Below are positions 12,101-27,100 of a DNA stretch of 64,000 nt, piece by piece. The translations under genes and the position numbers were made by a program. The stretch is from positions 8,248,501 to 8,312,500 of the forward strand of contig NC_061124.1 in the NCBI RefSeq assembly GCF_905220365.1, given 5' to 3'. The first letter of the stretch is position 1. Every line of letters begins with the position of its first letter. The stretch is from Vanessa cardui. Lineage: Eukaryota; Arthropoda; Insecta; Lepidoptera; Nymphalidae. The notes under the pieces were generated by a model. The model had not been told where the DNA came from, made no database searches, and was given only the letters and a program-made list of their open reading frames with translations.

Positions 12101-15100
12101 AATTTGCTTAAGTCTCCTGAGACTATTTTTGGATCCAAACTTTCACGATAAAAAAATAAGTACTTGGGAGCATTGTGGAGCCACTGTAAGTTGATAAAGG
12201 TTTTGAGTACGATTTGTTTCAGACAATCAGTAAATACATTATCTTGGGATAATCGGTACATTACATTTTTATTTGTTTAAGATTGATAAATTGATAAATA
12301 GATATTATATCGTTCTCATATCGTGATTATGACTGACTAAAATGTGTACTTTTCAATAAAGATAATCTATACATATAATAAAATTGCTGTCTCTATTTGT
12401 AATATTAAAATAGCCCTTTTTTACTCAATGCAAACTTATACACGGTACATATACCAAAATAACATTTTTTACAATTTTTGTATGTCAGTCTATTTGTTCG
12501 GGCTTATCTCTGGAACGGCTGGACTGGTTTTGACGGGACTTTCACTGGCAGATAACTGATATAATGAGTAAATTAAAATCAAAATCAAAATAACCTTTAT
12601 TCAAGTAGGATTTTACAAGCACTTTTGAATCGTCATTTTACAATTAAGTGAAGTTACCACCGGTTCGGAAAGTAGATACTACCGAGAAGAACCGGCAAGA
12701 AACTCAGTAGTTACACTTTTTCAACATTTAAAAAATACAGAGTCATGTTAGTTAAATACAATTATTTAAATTAATATATCCTGCTTGGAAGTCAATAGGT
12801 ATTAACTCCACGCTTTTTTATCATCTATAAAATCTTGTATCGCTATAATATATTTTTTTGTTAAATTCAAACGCGAACATCGCGGGCACAGATAGTTCTA
12901 TAATAAAGTGTCTTAACTTAATCTGTGACACACTATTAACATGTTTTATAATTCATCTCGTGCCTGATCTTGAAAGATAATATAGTTAGGTAACCTATGT
13001 ATATGTCTAGAATAAACTACACCTACATGTGAATCCACTAACCCTCAGGAGAGCAGCATAGTGAAATAAGCTCCAAATTCACTCCTCAAGAAGAATATAT
13101 ATAAAATAACACAACATAAAATATCCCAGGTTAATTACGTTACATTAAATATTACTCATACATATAAAAGTGAGAGATGGGGAATGTTGGCTAATAAATA
13201 ACAATATGTCGGTTACAATATCTCAATACCCAAAAACCTTTATAAATCAGCAGAGCACTTAAGTTTATAACATTATAATGGATAAAGCAACCCTTCATAA
13301 GTAGGTGTAAGTCGCCCCATGAGAAAATGTCCCTACTTTATTCGTTGTTATGTACTATAAACATACCTCTTTTATTATGAGGATTTTACTCAATGTCATA
13401 AATAAATTCTATTAATAGAAACCCGCTTACTCGGTCTAGTTCCATGTTGGAGGCAATAGCGAGTGACTGTTTTTATTTGCGTATGGATTTGTTTGATTTT
13501 ATTTTAATAGGCTTTCCATTCCTGTGTAAAGCTGTAATTCTTATTTTCTTTTTTAATACAGCTGTATAAGTTTGCTTTAGAGAAAACTTTGATTTAATAT
13601 GCAATGTTGAATACTTTTTCTCTTTTAATTTCCGGAAAATCTTTTTTTTTTATAATGGAATTGGTAGCAATCATGAAGTTCGGCGAATGGATTGACTACC
13701 ACCGTCCATACACATCATTTTCAATATAATTATAATATTGTTATAATGACATTATAAGATATAAAATTAAACAAAAATAAAATATTGTCTTTGAATTTGC
13801 GTTATTTTAAATATCTATATTTGCATAGATTCTTGATCCTATGATATCGAAATTATGATATGGTTACTGATTCTAACAAATATATAAAAAATGGTATTAT
13901 AACATCAATTTCATTATCACTGAAATGTTATTTATAATATAGTGGGGGGGGGGCTTTAGATATATAATCTATCAACGTGTATGCCAAATGTCACAATGAA
14001 AGGTATAGTATATGTATATGTATAGTTAACGTAACCGTAACACATTTACAAACAAACTTCAATAACAGCCTGTAAATTCCCACTGCTGTACTCCTCTAAA
14101 GGCCTCCTCTCTGTTTGAGGAGAAGGTTTGGAACATATTCCACCACGCTGTTCCAATGCTGGTTGGTGGAATACACATGTGGCATAATTTCTATGAAATT
14201 TGTCAAATGCAGGTTTCCTCACGATGTTTTCCTTCACCGCTGTGCACGAGATGAATTATAAAGATAAATTAAGCACATGAATCAGAGGTGTCTGCCTGGG
14301 TTTGAACCCGCAATCATCGGTTAAGATGCACGCGTTCTAACCACTGGGGCATCTCGACTCACAAAAAAACTTACATCCACATTTATATTATTAGTTCGAA
14401 TTGGTAGTTTAATTAGATTTTGTGTTCTGATTGTACAATTAATGTTATTGTTATTATAAAACACTTCAATTTGTGAAAATAAATAGTTATTTGGATCATG
14501 AAATTGTTGTACATATTTCAATCATAATTACCACGATGACAAGTTGTATGTTATTAAATTAAAATGATTTATCCACTGAATAATGATTGTACAATATCGA
14601 AATCGTAATTTAATATTATTAAATTATATTATGAGAATGATACGGTGTTAAACTATGAATATGGTATACATGACTATGGTAAAAATAAAATGCGAGTCAT
14701 TTTTCTTATTTAATATTACTAGTCTCAATAATAACAACAATTTTTTGTGGCTTCAGTGACAACATAACATACCTTAACAAAATCCAAGTGAGTTTGTTAA
14801 GGTATGTTATTGTAACTTTTATAGTAATATGTATGTTTTTTTTACAATAAATCAATAAAGATTGCACAACATCACATACATTACTCTGGTCCCAAAGTAA
14901 GTAGCTAAGGCACTTGTGTTTTGAAAAATCAGAAGTAACGACAATACCTAACACAAACACCTAGTCCCAGGACAACATAGAAAACTAATGGACTTTTTCT
15001 ACATCGACGCGGACGGGAATCGAACCCGGGACCTCGGTGGTGTGACCTAAGTGGTGTACCCTTGAAAACCGGTGTACACACTACTCGACCACGGAGGTCG

Positions 15101-18100
15101 TACTTTATACAATTACAAGAAATATGTATTTTATTTCTTGTAATTAAATATGAGAAAAATATGAAATAGCTTGTGGAGTAAATGCTAAAATCATATCGAA
15201 CATATACCACAAGTATTGACATTTAAAAAAAAACTTACTGAGAAACATTGCTTATATTTTGCTGTACTTTGATATAAGATTGATTTCTCTTTCTTACATC
15301 AATGAATTCATATTAGAAATAAAAAGCACAACATTGTTTGACTAATCACCCCGTAAACAACGTTTATAGCAAAAGCCGTTACTTTCTTACGTCTGCCTTC
15401 TGTGGCGGAGTGCTTGTATAATTAGTTGATGTGTTTGTTCTTATTAAATAAATATCATTACTACGTCTAGACCCTGATTGTATTAATATCAAAATTTAGA
15501 CGCAGAGAATGTATTTATTTAAAAACTAGATATGCCCGCGACTTCGCTCGCATTTGAATTTCGCAAAAAAAAAATAATGTTTTAGCGTAAATGATTCCTT
15601 ATTAAATCAGTTATCTGCCAGTGAACACCTTATCAAAATCGTTCCAGCTATTTCAGAGATTAGTCAGAACAAAACGACAGACCGACAGACGGAAAAAATT
15701 GAAAAATAAAATGGTATATGTACAGTGTATATATGATATACAAACGCATTTAGTCAAAAGCGCTTATTTTAATATTACAAACAGACACTCCAATTTTATT
15801 ATATGTATAGTTGCATGGTGCTATTGACTTAGACAGTGTGTTCTTTACATTTACTAAATTAAACATTACACATTCATTCCTACCGCAGTACATGTCTGAC
15901 AGAAATTTCTCATTTCGTAACTTTCAGTGACAATACTTGTCAAGGCGGCTCACTAAATTAACTGAGGTCTGACGTCAGACAGTTTCAGTTAGCGTAGCAC
16001 CAAACCTTATACCGTAATTATCACGCTACACCACTGTGTCGTGTTTCCTTAGCGAGAGGAGACAACGGAGGGTATTTTCCTCGTCTCCGCTGGTTCATAA
16101 TGTATCGTGTTTACGACAATGACTCACCAAGTTTGCTACTGTAACTTTAAAGTGTGTCTATGCAACGAATTTCTTGCTTTAATAGCTAATTTTAATAATA
16201 TCTTCCAATTCTTAGTGTTACTAAATTATAACAATGAAGTTTCTTATATAATATTAATATTTATCATTAAAAATGTTTATTTTAAAGTTTGTTTGTTTGC
16301 CTTCTATTTGTTTCTGCTTACCATTCATTCGATTTTGATGAAATTTTGATGACTTGTTCTCAGTTGAAAAAGGGTATTTTCTTCTTCAATGTAAACGTTT
16401 CTTATAACGATCGAAAAAATACAAACATATCTTCAATAGCTTGACCCATGATTGGAATCCAACTCGAGATACGAAGCCTTATTCGTCTATCTCTAGATCA
16501 ACAGTTAATTATCTGTATTTACTTTTTTAAATGTGAAAGTAACTCTGTTTGTCTGTGTGTCGCTCTTTCACTACCAAACCACTAAGCTGAAATGTATGAA
16601 ATTTGGTATGAAGCAAACTTAAACTACAGAAAAGACATAGGCTACTTTTATTGCCTGACACATAAGAAACCAATAACCCAAAACGAGCGAATCTGGAAGC
16701 GACTACTAGTAATACATAATTTGTTAATTAAACACCTGTAAGGTAACATGTATAGGTAGTATAACGCTACAAATAATTTATTGCACAATTATTTTTCTAA
16801 AACACGTCATGGAACGCACGGCAGGAATACGTGAAAAATATTTATTAAAAAGCAAAGTAATACATTAAGTAAGAATTAAATAAATAAATACTTAAGTTTG
16901 TTGACAAAATGATATATAACATTACAACACATAAAAATAATATAACAATACTAATTGACCATGACACTTACCAATAAAAAATATAAGAGTGTGAAATACA
17001 ATTGCGTCATTTGAAATCAATTATATTTCCTATATAACATTATCTGAATATATCTTTGACGGATAAGATGGTCGGTAAACTTTTACGATTATTTCTCGTT
17101 TACAGCACGAGTTATCGTATTTTGATTCACCATTACTTATTCAAAATGACGTATTAAACTTGAACCCGTTACAAGGGTGGTTCTGTATAAATAAATCATT
17201 ACATTTGGATTGGAGGTATTCATAATATACTCCTAACAGGGCAATCCCTAATGACCCCGTTCATTTTTTACATCCATTAATTATTGTAATATTCAATACG
17301 AATGGGTAGGAAAATTCAAACCTTTGTTCTGAACCAAGTGAGCCTTAGTTGATTTTTGTTTATTTTATCTGTATAATATATAAAATGAGAAGATCATTCT
17401 ACCTCTTTAGTCCAATGTTAATGGATTACACAACAACAGCCTCTTAATTTCCCACGGCTGGGCTAGTGACTCTTCTCCCTTTGAGGAGAAGGTCTTAGAA
17501 CATACTCCACCACGCTGTTCTAATTCGGGTTGGTGGAATACACATGTGGCAGAATTTCTATGAAATTAGACACACGTAGGTTTCACCTTACGTTATTTTC
17601 CTTCACCACCGAGCTCGAGATGAATTGCCTGCCTTGCCTGGATTTTAACCCGCAATCATCGGTTAAGAACGCGTTCTAACCACTGGGCCATCTCGAACGC
17701 AATAGATTACACATGTAACATAATTGATCTAAAATTTTCTGGTTTCTTAACGATAGTTTTTCAAAACAGCCTGGATTTGAACCCGCAATCAGAGACGTTT
17801 AGCCCTCTTGCCTCTTTAATTAATTGGTTCAAATATGCTGGCTTCCTATTATTTAATAATACAAATGCACCCCTTCATAGCGTGCCAACCTGATCGAAGA
17901 TATTGTTACCGTATTTGAAAGCTAATCTTATTAAATTATTGGAGCGTTTTTACGAAACTTGGTTCGAACAATCAATAAAGGTTTCAACGAACTTGAAAAG
18001 TTTTGTTTTCAATAAGATTTTGGATCAAATTCTATAAATTTAAACTTTGATATGTATTTTCCCTGAGAACGACGAATCTGGTCTCACTTAGAAGGAAAAC

Positions 18101-21100
18101 ATAATGAACTTATTAAAATATATGTTATATACATATATTGATGCGTGTGTGTTGCATATGAAGGAATTGCCCATAATCGCCACGCTGGGCAGGCGGGTTG
18201 GCGATCGCAGGGCGTAGCTTCTCGCACCGGTGACGCTGCTGCCCGTCACCGGCCTGTGGTATTTAGCTACGCCTATTTTATTTGATGGTTATACCGCCAT
18301 CAGTCGGTCGCCAGAGCCTCGTTTGCTGGGCGGCAGGATGCACAACGGGCAGGTTAGGTTGGCTTGGGGCACTAAGGTGTAGTTTGCACCCCATTACATC
18401 CCATACAGAGAGGCCTATGTCCAGCAGTGGACGGGTACGGGCTGATGATGATATATTGTTCACTATGACAAGACAGACAACTCGTTTCCCCTTAACGAAA
18501 TCAAGCCTCAGAGCCACAAGCAGAACAGAACTCTCGAAAGCATTACAAATATGGCGACCATTTAAAATACTTATTTAATTACCAGTAGCCTCGTTTTATG
18601 GTGTTGGTTGACATGTGTCAGGCAAAAAAGTAGCCTTCCTTGGAGTTTATGTTTGCTTCATACCAAATTTCATCAAATTCGGTTCAGCGGTTTCGTCGTG
18701 AACGATCGACAAACAGACAGACAAAGTTACTTTCACCTTTACAATAAGTAGATAATAATATAGATTGATATAGAGTTACAATACTAAATATAAAATGATG
18801 TCATTATATACACATTCACACTTAAAGTGTTAAAATCAAAGAACGAGTTGTGTAACACAGGATATGAACCTGCAATACTCGGGAGATAGATTTAAAGTTA
18901 TAAGAATTAAATATTTTAACATTGATTTGACACACCCGAAAAAAAAGGAGGAAATTCTCTATTCGATTGTATCGAATTTCCTCCTTTTTTGAAGTAATTT
19001 ATAAACAAAACAATTTCCAATTGATCTTATAATATTGTGCATAGATAATATTACTATAGATAGTTTGTTTATAGGTTCAACGTAGCGTGGGATAACAGAG
19101 ATGCTGAATACGGAGAACTGACTGAATACAAAATGTTCTACTTCTTGCAAGACGATACCATCGCTGTTAAGGTAACTCTTATTACTTTTAACGATGATTT
19201 TTACCGCATATCTAAAGTCATCTATTGGATTAAAACATGAAATTGCATAAAGAAATTATATTTTTTTCTCCAATCAAAATTAAAACTTATCCCTCGGTGT
19301 TACGGTTGAATATTGAAAGAAATACCGCACTGCAGGTTTTATCAAGGAATGAACTTTTATTTTTGCCCCGTCACCTATAATATCGTGTTTAGGAAAATGA
19401 GATTTTAATACGTAAAGTTAAAGCAGGTTAGTGAATTATGTAGACGATAATTATTTTTAAAAACAGCACATATTTTACTCGCTGTAAAAGTGTTTGACAG
19501 ATAATAGTATTAACGAATTTAGGACCTTGGCAATAGATTTGGTAATATAACAAACTAAATGATGAAAATAATATTGTTCAATTGCATTTACATGGGGTAC
19601 AATTATTTTCTCCGTTAATTATTATTATTACAAATTGTTCGACCTGAGATGTTAGATCGCGGGTTCAAACCCAGGGAACCACCACTGATTGTTCATGTGC
19701 TTAGTTTGTGTTTATAAATCATCTCGCGCTCGGCGGTGAAGGAAAACATCGTGAGTAAACCTGCTTGTGTCTAATATAATAGAAATTCTGCGACGTGTGT
19801 ATTCCACCAACCCGCATTGGAACAGCGTGGTGGAATATGTATCAAACCTTTTCCTCAAAGGGAGAGGAGACCTTAGCCCAGCAGTGGGAAATTTACAGGC
19901 TGCTGTTGTTGTTTGTTGCTGTATTATTCGAAGTTTCCGTACCCATTAAAGCTGGAGCGATAAAATCTTTTGATGGCAGGGTAAACTTTTGCTCTAATTT
20001 CGAAACAATCCGGGCCCGTAGAAAATCAAAGCGATGAATATTTATTGGAAAGGTCGTGCGGAGCGCTCGAATTACGAACCTATACACATTTTGTTCGCTT
20101 GCGTCTATATCCCCGTGCTTACTCGATAACTTGCAGTACCTATTACTGTAACAGCGGATTTGTTAAGGGTTTGCCACGAATGTATTTCGAAATGGAATAT
20201 TTTCTTCTGGCCTTTATGCTTTATATTCTAATAATAATTAGATAATCATACGATAATGAACGAGAAAAGAATAAAATGACAATTTAAAGGTTTTTAACTG
20301 TTAATTTCTTTGGAATAGCTTCGTCTGGTGACGGTTTTAAAAAAAGCAACAATTCAAAAAATGATAAATTATTTGACATAAATTTAAATGACATTCGAAT
20401 TTTGACGTTTTGTTATTGTTCCCATAAATTAATCTTTACATGTAATTAACTTAGTTACAAAAAGGTCATTAGTTGGTACTGATTCTCGTACGTTATTTTT
20501 GCGAGTATAACGAATTTAATATATTTTCACAGGAGATACACGATGGCAGAGGTGGGAAAGATCCTTTCCCTCTTCTCTTAAAGAAGAGAAAACTACCCAA
20601 AGTGTGGAAGGAGAGACCATGTAAGTTTAAACAAAGAGTACCAAAAAGGCACTGCATACATTATTCTTGTAGCTATAAGTTTAGCTAAAAATGTTAGGCC
20701 ATCATATTAATATATAATAAAAAATAGTTAAATTTTCGCATTCTCGACAAATTAAGGGATTTAGGGAGGCTGGAACTAAATTAAGATATACGTATATTTT
20801 TTATTTAAAATAACTATTCATTTGTGCGCAATAATTGGTTCAATAATATAGACTATTTATGATTATAGCCATCTTAATTCAATTTTTCATTAAAATTTTA
20901 TATGTTTAAAGTTCCTAGAATTATCTAATCTAAGAAGCATTTTATTTTAATTTTTGAGCCTTTGTCGTAAATGTAGAATCTGTTTCGTTTACAAATAAGA
21001 ACTTCGATTCTGAACTAATCGTTAAAAAAAATCCATGAATGTTTTTTATATGAAATACTCGTTTAACTGTATTGTTTCATTTACCATTCATCGTGTTTAA

Positions 21101-24100
21101 TAACAATTAACATTAAATATATTACATTAAAAAATATACATACAAAATTATACACATGTGTAAACAATATATCTCTTTGTATTGTTCTTGTATTTGACTT
21201 AAACCAGACAGCGGTATTTTTATTTAAAATTTGGCTTAAATCCAAGCCAAGCTACAACATAATCCGAAAAGTTTAAACTCATATTCAAACAAGCTCTCTC
21301 AGTTTTCATTCTCAAAACGTTACTTTTAATCTTGTCGGTAAATAAGCTCAAGTGTTCATCGTCTACTCAAAATTTCATAGCGTAATCGTCTTAAGAGCAT
21401 CCTATTAATATAAGTTTACGATGACTCGAAAGATTAACCGTACCGTGTATTTACCGAGATTTTAACGTAAGCAATTTCAAACATCTCATTTGCAAGGTAA
21501 TTAGGATGTAGGTAGGTTGTATTGTTTAGTGGCCTAGCGTTTTCTCGGGTTAGCTCGAACGAAATGAAACATCGAATAGCTGTTCCGAGGTTCAAACGTA
21601 CGGAAACTCTGCTGTGGCTTGTCAAAGTAACTAAATTGGAAATGTTGCATCAGTTTTATTTACGAACGACATTTTAGAGATTTTGCAATTTCATGTACGT
21701 TACTTGACTTCTTGCTATTTAAGAATAAATGAAGCAATGAAGTATACTACGTTAATTAACTTTAAATTAATTGAAGGCGTTAATAAGAATCAATACTGTT
21801 ATCGTTTCATACCATATTGAGAAGTTTTTTATTATGTATATATTTTTAAAGTAATTCGTTTGTCACCGTCAAAAATTAAGTAGTATATTCTATGTAATAG
21901 AAATATTTTATATGCATAGCTTTTGTCATATTTAGACGACTTTGATCTGTTTTAAATTTAGATCAGGAGAAAATTTCGCAGTACATTGGCAGTATATTTT
22001 GCTAAAACAAGGAATTTTTATTATATATAGTTATTAATAATAAAAAATATTCGAAATTCAACTTAAAATTTAGGCTGTAAATCAGCAACTTTAGACAAAG
22101 CAATGTCAGTTAACAGTAAAAAAAAAGATAATAATTCTGTATCTGTAGATAATGAGAGCAAGCATCGAGCACACAACATCAATAATGCTACCGAAATTGG
22201 TTATATTCGTTAATTCGATACACGTCCGCCGTAGTCTGTATTTATGGCACTGATTAAGGCTAGCAGGTTATTGTTTATTCAGCATCATTCCCATCGATTG
22301 CTATGGAAACTACAGAGGAGGAAATAACCGAGTTCTATTCGCCGAGGGACCTGATTGTGGGAGAAACTGTGTTCGTTCTCGGCCGTCGTTTCCTGATATT
22401 CGACTGTGATAACTTCACTAGAAAATATTACAGGTTAGTACCCGAAGGATTATTCTTGAGTAATCGAATGAACTCGACATAACTCGACTCGAGTTTTAGG
22501 GAATCGAACGTTTTCAATATATATGTATTACCTTGATATTGATTGGACTACTCGTTATGTGTACCATTGAGATACATTCGATTGTATGATGACATTTTGT
22601 TTTCAATATTCTGTCTGACATAAAAGGGAGTCACGTTGATGTTCATGGTAGTTCTGGATTTCAGAATAATAGAATTACCAATAGGTAAAGTAACAAATCT
22701 TTATATAATGTAAATTTCGCATCACTTTTACATAATTTTTTTTTTTTTGTAATAAACGGTTCAGAAACTCAAACGGAAGTATTACATTTAAAAAAATCGA
22801 TTAATCACAATAATAGTAAAAAGAAAATCAATTTTTCCTTAAATTAAAATACCGATTAAATTCATTATAAGCACATTATTCGATTTTCAAATACAAACAG
22901 ATTTCAACAAGTAACAGAGTAAAAAATTAAAAATCACAAGATATCGTAGCGACGCTTCTTAAGGGTATTTAACTTCAAGCATTATTGATATACAGGCTGT
23001 TATTATTTTATTAAAGGTATAATGAGCTTGTTTATAATCAAAGAACGATTTAATTGAGCACCTCATTTAATTAATTTCGTCCGCAATGATGTACGTGTCG
23101 ACTGAAGCCTGATAAACCTATCACGCTGTTCCGTTTCTAATAAGATAATACACGCGCCATTAGACCAAATTGCAACTAACCACAGTACACAATATATATT
23201 ATGTATATCCGTTGATAGATTATATACTTAATCTTCAATACATTAAAATTTTGCTTGAAGCATGTTTATAATATTAAAAAAATAGTATCGATAATATTAC
23301 CACAAGTAACACTCATTCGTAAGTTATAAAAATAATAAGAAATAAATTAAAAAATTTGTTCCAGTAAAAGTTTATTTGTAAAAAACATATCTGTAGATAT
23401 ATAAATATATAGAAATATAAAACTCGTGTTCGTATATACTATATATGGTCATATAAATATTTTTTATTTTGAATTTAACATTAAAAGCAAGAAGGCCATC
23501 CGTGTAAATTGAGATATGTGTATGTACAAGTATGTATAATATATGCGTGTAAGTATGTGTATTAATTTATGCATGAATTGTTTAAATATATAATAAGTAC
23601 TTCAAATAATTTTCAATGTACGTTGTATGTGTACGATATAATATGTACTAATAGGTACTATATATTGTTATTTAGTTAACAATTTCGGACACAATACATC
23701 AAACACAAAAGATTATTTATTGTTATGACGTGTTATGTTTGACACTCGTTTACTATACCAGAAAATCTTGGATAACTATTGGATAAGTGATAGAGGTCAG
23801 AAAAACAATTTCCCTCTTTTTTGTTAGTCTGTTGTATACGAGATGAATTGTATGTATTTATATAAATCACGCTGAGATGACGAACAGTTTCGATAGCACT
23901 AATCGATACCGTATTTGTTATGGGTATTATTTTATCTATATTAATATTAGAAATGTGAAAGTAACTCTATCTGTCTGTTTGTCGCTCTTTCACGAAGAAA
24001 CCGCTGATAATTTGATGAAATTTTGTATGAAACAAACTTGAACTCCAATAAAGAACATGGTTTATATTTACTTGGTGGTGGGGCTTTGTGCAAGCCCGTC

Positions 24101-27100
24101 TGGGTAGGTACCACCCACTCATCAGTTATTCTACCGCCAAATAACAGTACTCAGTATTGCTGTGTTCCGGTTTGAAGGGTTAGTGAGCCAGTGTAACTAC
24201 AGGCACAAGGGACATAGCATCGTAGTTCCCAAGGTTGGTTGCTCATTGACGATGTAAGGAATAGTTATATATTTCTTACAGCGTCATTGTCTATGGGTGA
24301 TGGTGACCACTTACCATCAGGTGGCCCATATGCTCGTCCGCCAACCTATATCATAAAAAAAATGGTTATTTTGCCTAACACATGACAAACAACGCCCTAA
24401 AACGAGCGAAGCAGCGGGCAACTACTGGTACCTCTATAGTCTATACACACATTGGTACTTCTTGACGTGAAAATAAAGTCGCAACATAACATTACCACCC
24501 CTTAATCAAACTCAAGCGAAAATGCAACGCATATTCAACTAGCTAGTCAAGTTAAATATGACGTTAAATTAAATTCCAGAGTGTACTTTTACATATTGAA
24601 ATAAACTGTAAGTAGTTAGTATGACAGTAACAATAGGACGTCCTCCACAATTGAACTAGTCGGGGACGAGTTGGAAACTTTGTTCTCGTCACCGTCGCAT
24701 GCTTTGGCATAGTTTAATGGCACACAATGTTACTGTTCAGGACAATGCTGAACATTGAACAGCCCCCTCGAATTGAGGTTCATCACGAGACGAAGAAGGA
24801 GTTTCCCAAGGTGAGTTAATATTGACCCAATATAAGTTCTTACTTCAGTGAATGAACACGTAGTTTTTTGGAAATACTAATTATGTTATTGAAAATATTT
24901 AAAAGTATTGAGCTGAGTTGGCCACGTGGTTACAACGCGTGCATCTTGACCGATGACTGCGGGTTCAAACCCAGGCAAGCACCGCTGAATATTCATGTGG
25001 TTAATTTATGTTTACAATTAATCTCGTGCTCGGCGTTCAAGGAAAACATCGTAAAGAAACCTGCATGTGTCTAATTTCATGGAAATTTGGCCACATGTGT
25101 ATTTCACCAAACCGCATTGGAACAGCGTGGTGGAATATGTTCCAAACTTTCTCCTCAAGGAGAGAGGAAGTCTTTGCCCAGTAGTGGGAAATATACCGGC
25201 TGTTGTTGGAAAAGTCTTGGGTCTTTTAAAGCTGATGTTACTAATAACTTTATTATGTAAATTAATTTAAATATATTTTTATTATAAACTTTTCCGAAAC
25301 TAGATACCGAATACGATTATGTAAGAGTCCAACATTTATACATATAGTTAAATATTAAAAACGATCACTGTAATGGCGTATCATTTAAAATATTTCACTT
25401 TCCGATAAAATATTGCAATGGTCAAACGCAATTGCATAAAGATTAAACCGCTGATCCGAATCATGTTTCCATAATTTTCAGCCGTCAACCACAAAGATGG
25501 GACGTGTATTCTGGTTTCTGACGACCTCATTCGTTATTTTATATTTATCTGAATATTCATACTATCAATATATATAAAAATAACACTGCCTGACTGTGTG
25601 TTGCCCTTTGACGATTAGAAACAACTGGACCGATGAAAACATAAGGCTGTGTTGCCTATCTAAGACTTTTTTACCTAATGACCAATCCGACGCAGGCAAT
25701 GATATTCTAATAAACAGATATGTTATACCCATACTAAACAACAGAAAAAAGTGTGCCCACGCCGGGGACCGTTTATTTTACATTTCGTTACAAGTAAAAA
25801 GGATAGCTTGATAAAAACAATAAGTAAAAGGGATAACTAGATGTTTTAATTACGCAAAACGTATTACTACGTAATTATGATGTATTATGACGTATTACAA
25901 CGTAAAATGACTAAAGGCAAACGTTCCAATTGGGACGTTTTCTAGTCTTCACTTTTTGCGCGTTAATAACATATCTGTTTACTAGAACATCATTGGACGC
26001 AGGTATATCCGACAATCACTATTATTACATAAGTCCTTTCGAATCATTTAGGACCTAAAGTACTCGTTTCAGAGAAGCCGTAAATAAATTTACGGGCTCA
26101 GGTTCACCTCCGTAGGTTCATATGTATAAGAAAAAACCGGAAACAGGGAGGATCATTGAAAGCTGACGATCGGCTTTTTATTAATTAATAAATGATAAAA
26201 TCTCTCAATGAAATAATTAATTCATCAATCAAATATAATTGAAATCATTTTTTGATTCCTTAACATGGAATACGAATAAAATTGTGATGTCACAAAATTT
26301 AGCTATTTCATCGAAAGTTTAGAAAATATTGCAAATATTGTTCTACGGTTCCTTACTTTACTTTCCTTACTATATGTGCCAAATTAATATACTGTCTGTT
26401 TACTCTTTAGGTAAGTGACTGTGACTTATCCAAGATATAAAAAAGAGTAACTCTTGACCAGCGCCAGTTGATGTATAAATGCTATATTTATATTATATTT
26501 CATATATTTAGACTATGATAGTCTAGATAGACTAAATAGATTACATTTCTTTTTACAGAGTATTCCTCCTCATATTGGTATCGGCACTCCAGAGGACACA
26601 TTGCAGTCCTGCTACGGTCTTACACCTAAGGCTCCTCACAAAGATGTCATCAAATACAACCTTAATGCTAACAAGGTAAGCACTGATTACATGATCAAAG
26701 TATAAGAATCATTCTTTCATTTCATCGGTCAAATTATATAGCATTGATTGATGTTATATTTATATTAATACTGTATTTTTAAATTTTGACAAAAAGTAGC
26801 TACTCAATTTTTCTTTTCGGTGAAAAGTTAAATTTCCTGAAACGCTCACTATAGTTGTTAAATGACGATTCAAATTTGCTTGTAAAAACCTACTTGAATG
26901 AAGTATATTCTGATTTGATTTGATTCGAATAATAATAATAATAAAACTCTTGAATATGAATTCGCTAAATTGTTCTTTAATACTTTACTCGATTATCTAT
27001 CGAACTGAAGTTCGTAACATCAATACAAACTAATTTCTCTACACGTGAAGTCGAGTCATCCGACTGAAGTCAGACGCGAAACTCGCAACTGTAATCCATT

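Larger units (their letters stand above)
9171..19074. other. 9.9-kb intron of the EFHC-like gene
   Basis: It holds repeats but no recognised gene: a hAT-like MITE fragment with GGGCCGGATTTACG (about 9449-9560), a (TG)n run near 10162-10180, partial MITE 11643-11830, non-LTR tail 12574-12870, SINEs 14061-14360, 14843-15100 and 17427-17697, a LINE 3' end 18170-18450, and a composite repeat 18590-18920. Confidence 0.7.

Noticed and set aside
15006..15100. Possible tRNA gene
   Set aside because: A and B boxes are present, but duplicated GTGTACACC pieces prevent a cloverleaf; it is the head of a SINE.
14929..15222. 97-codon minus-strand ORF
   Set aside because: It runs through the family 2 SINE, including the tRNA-like head.
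18278..18578. ORFs on both strands
   Set aside because: They lie in a truncated LINE 3' end with the usual CTGATGATGA tail.
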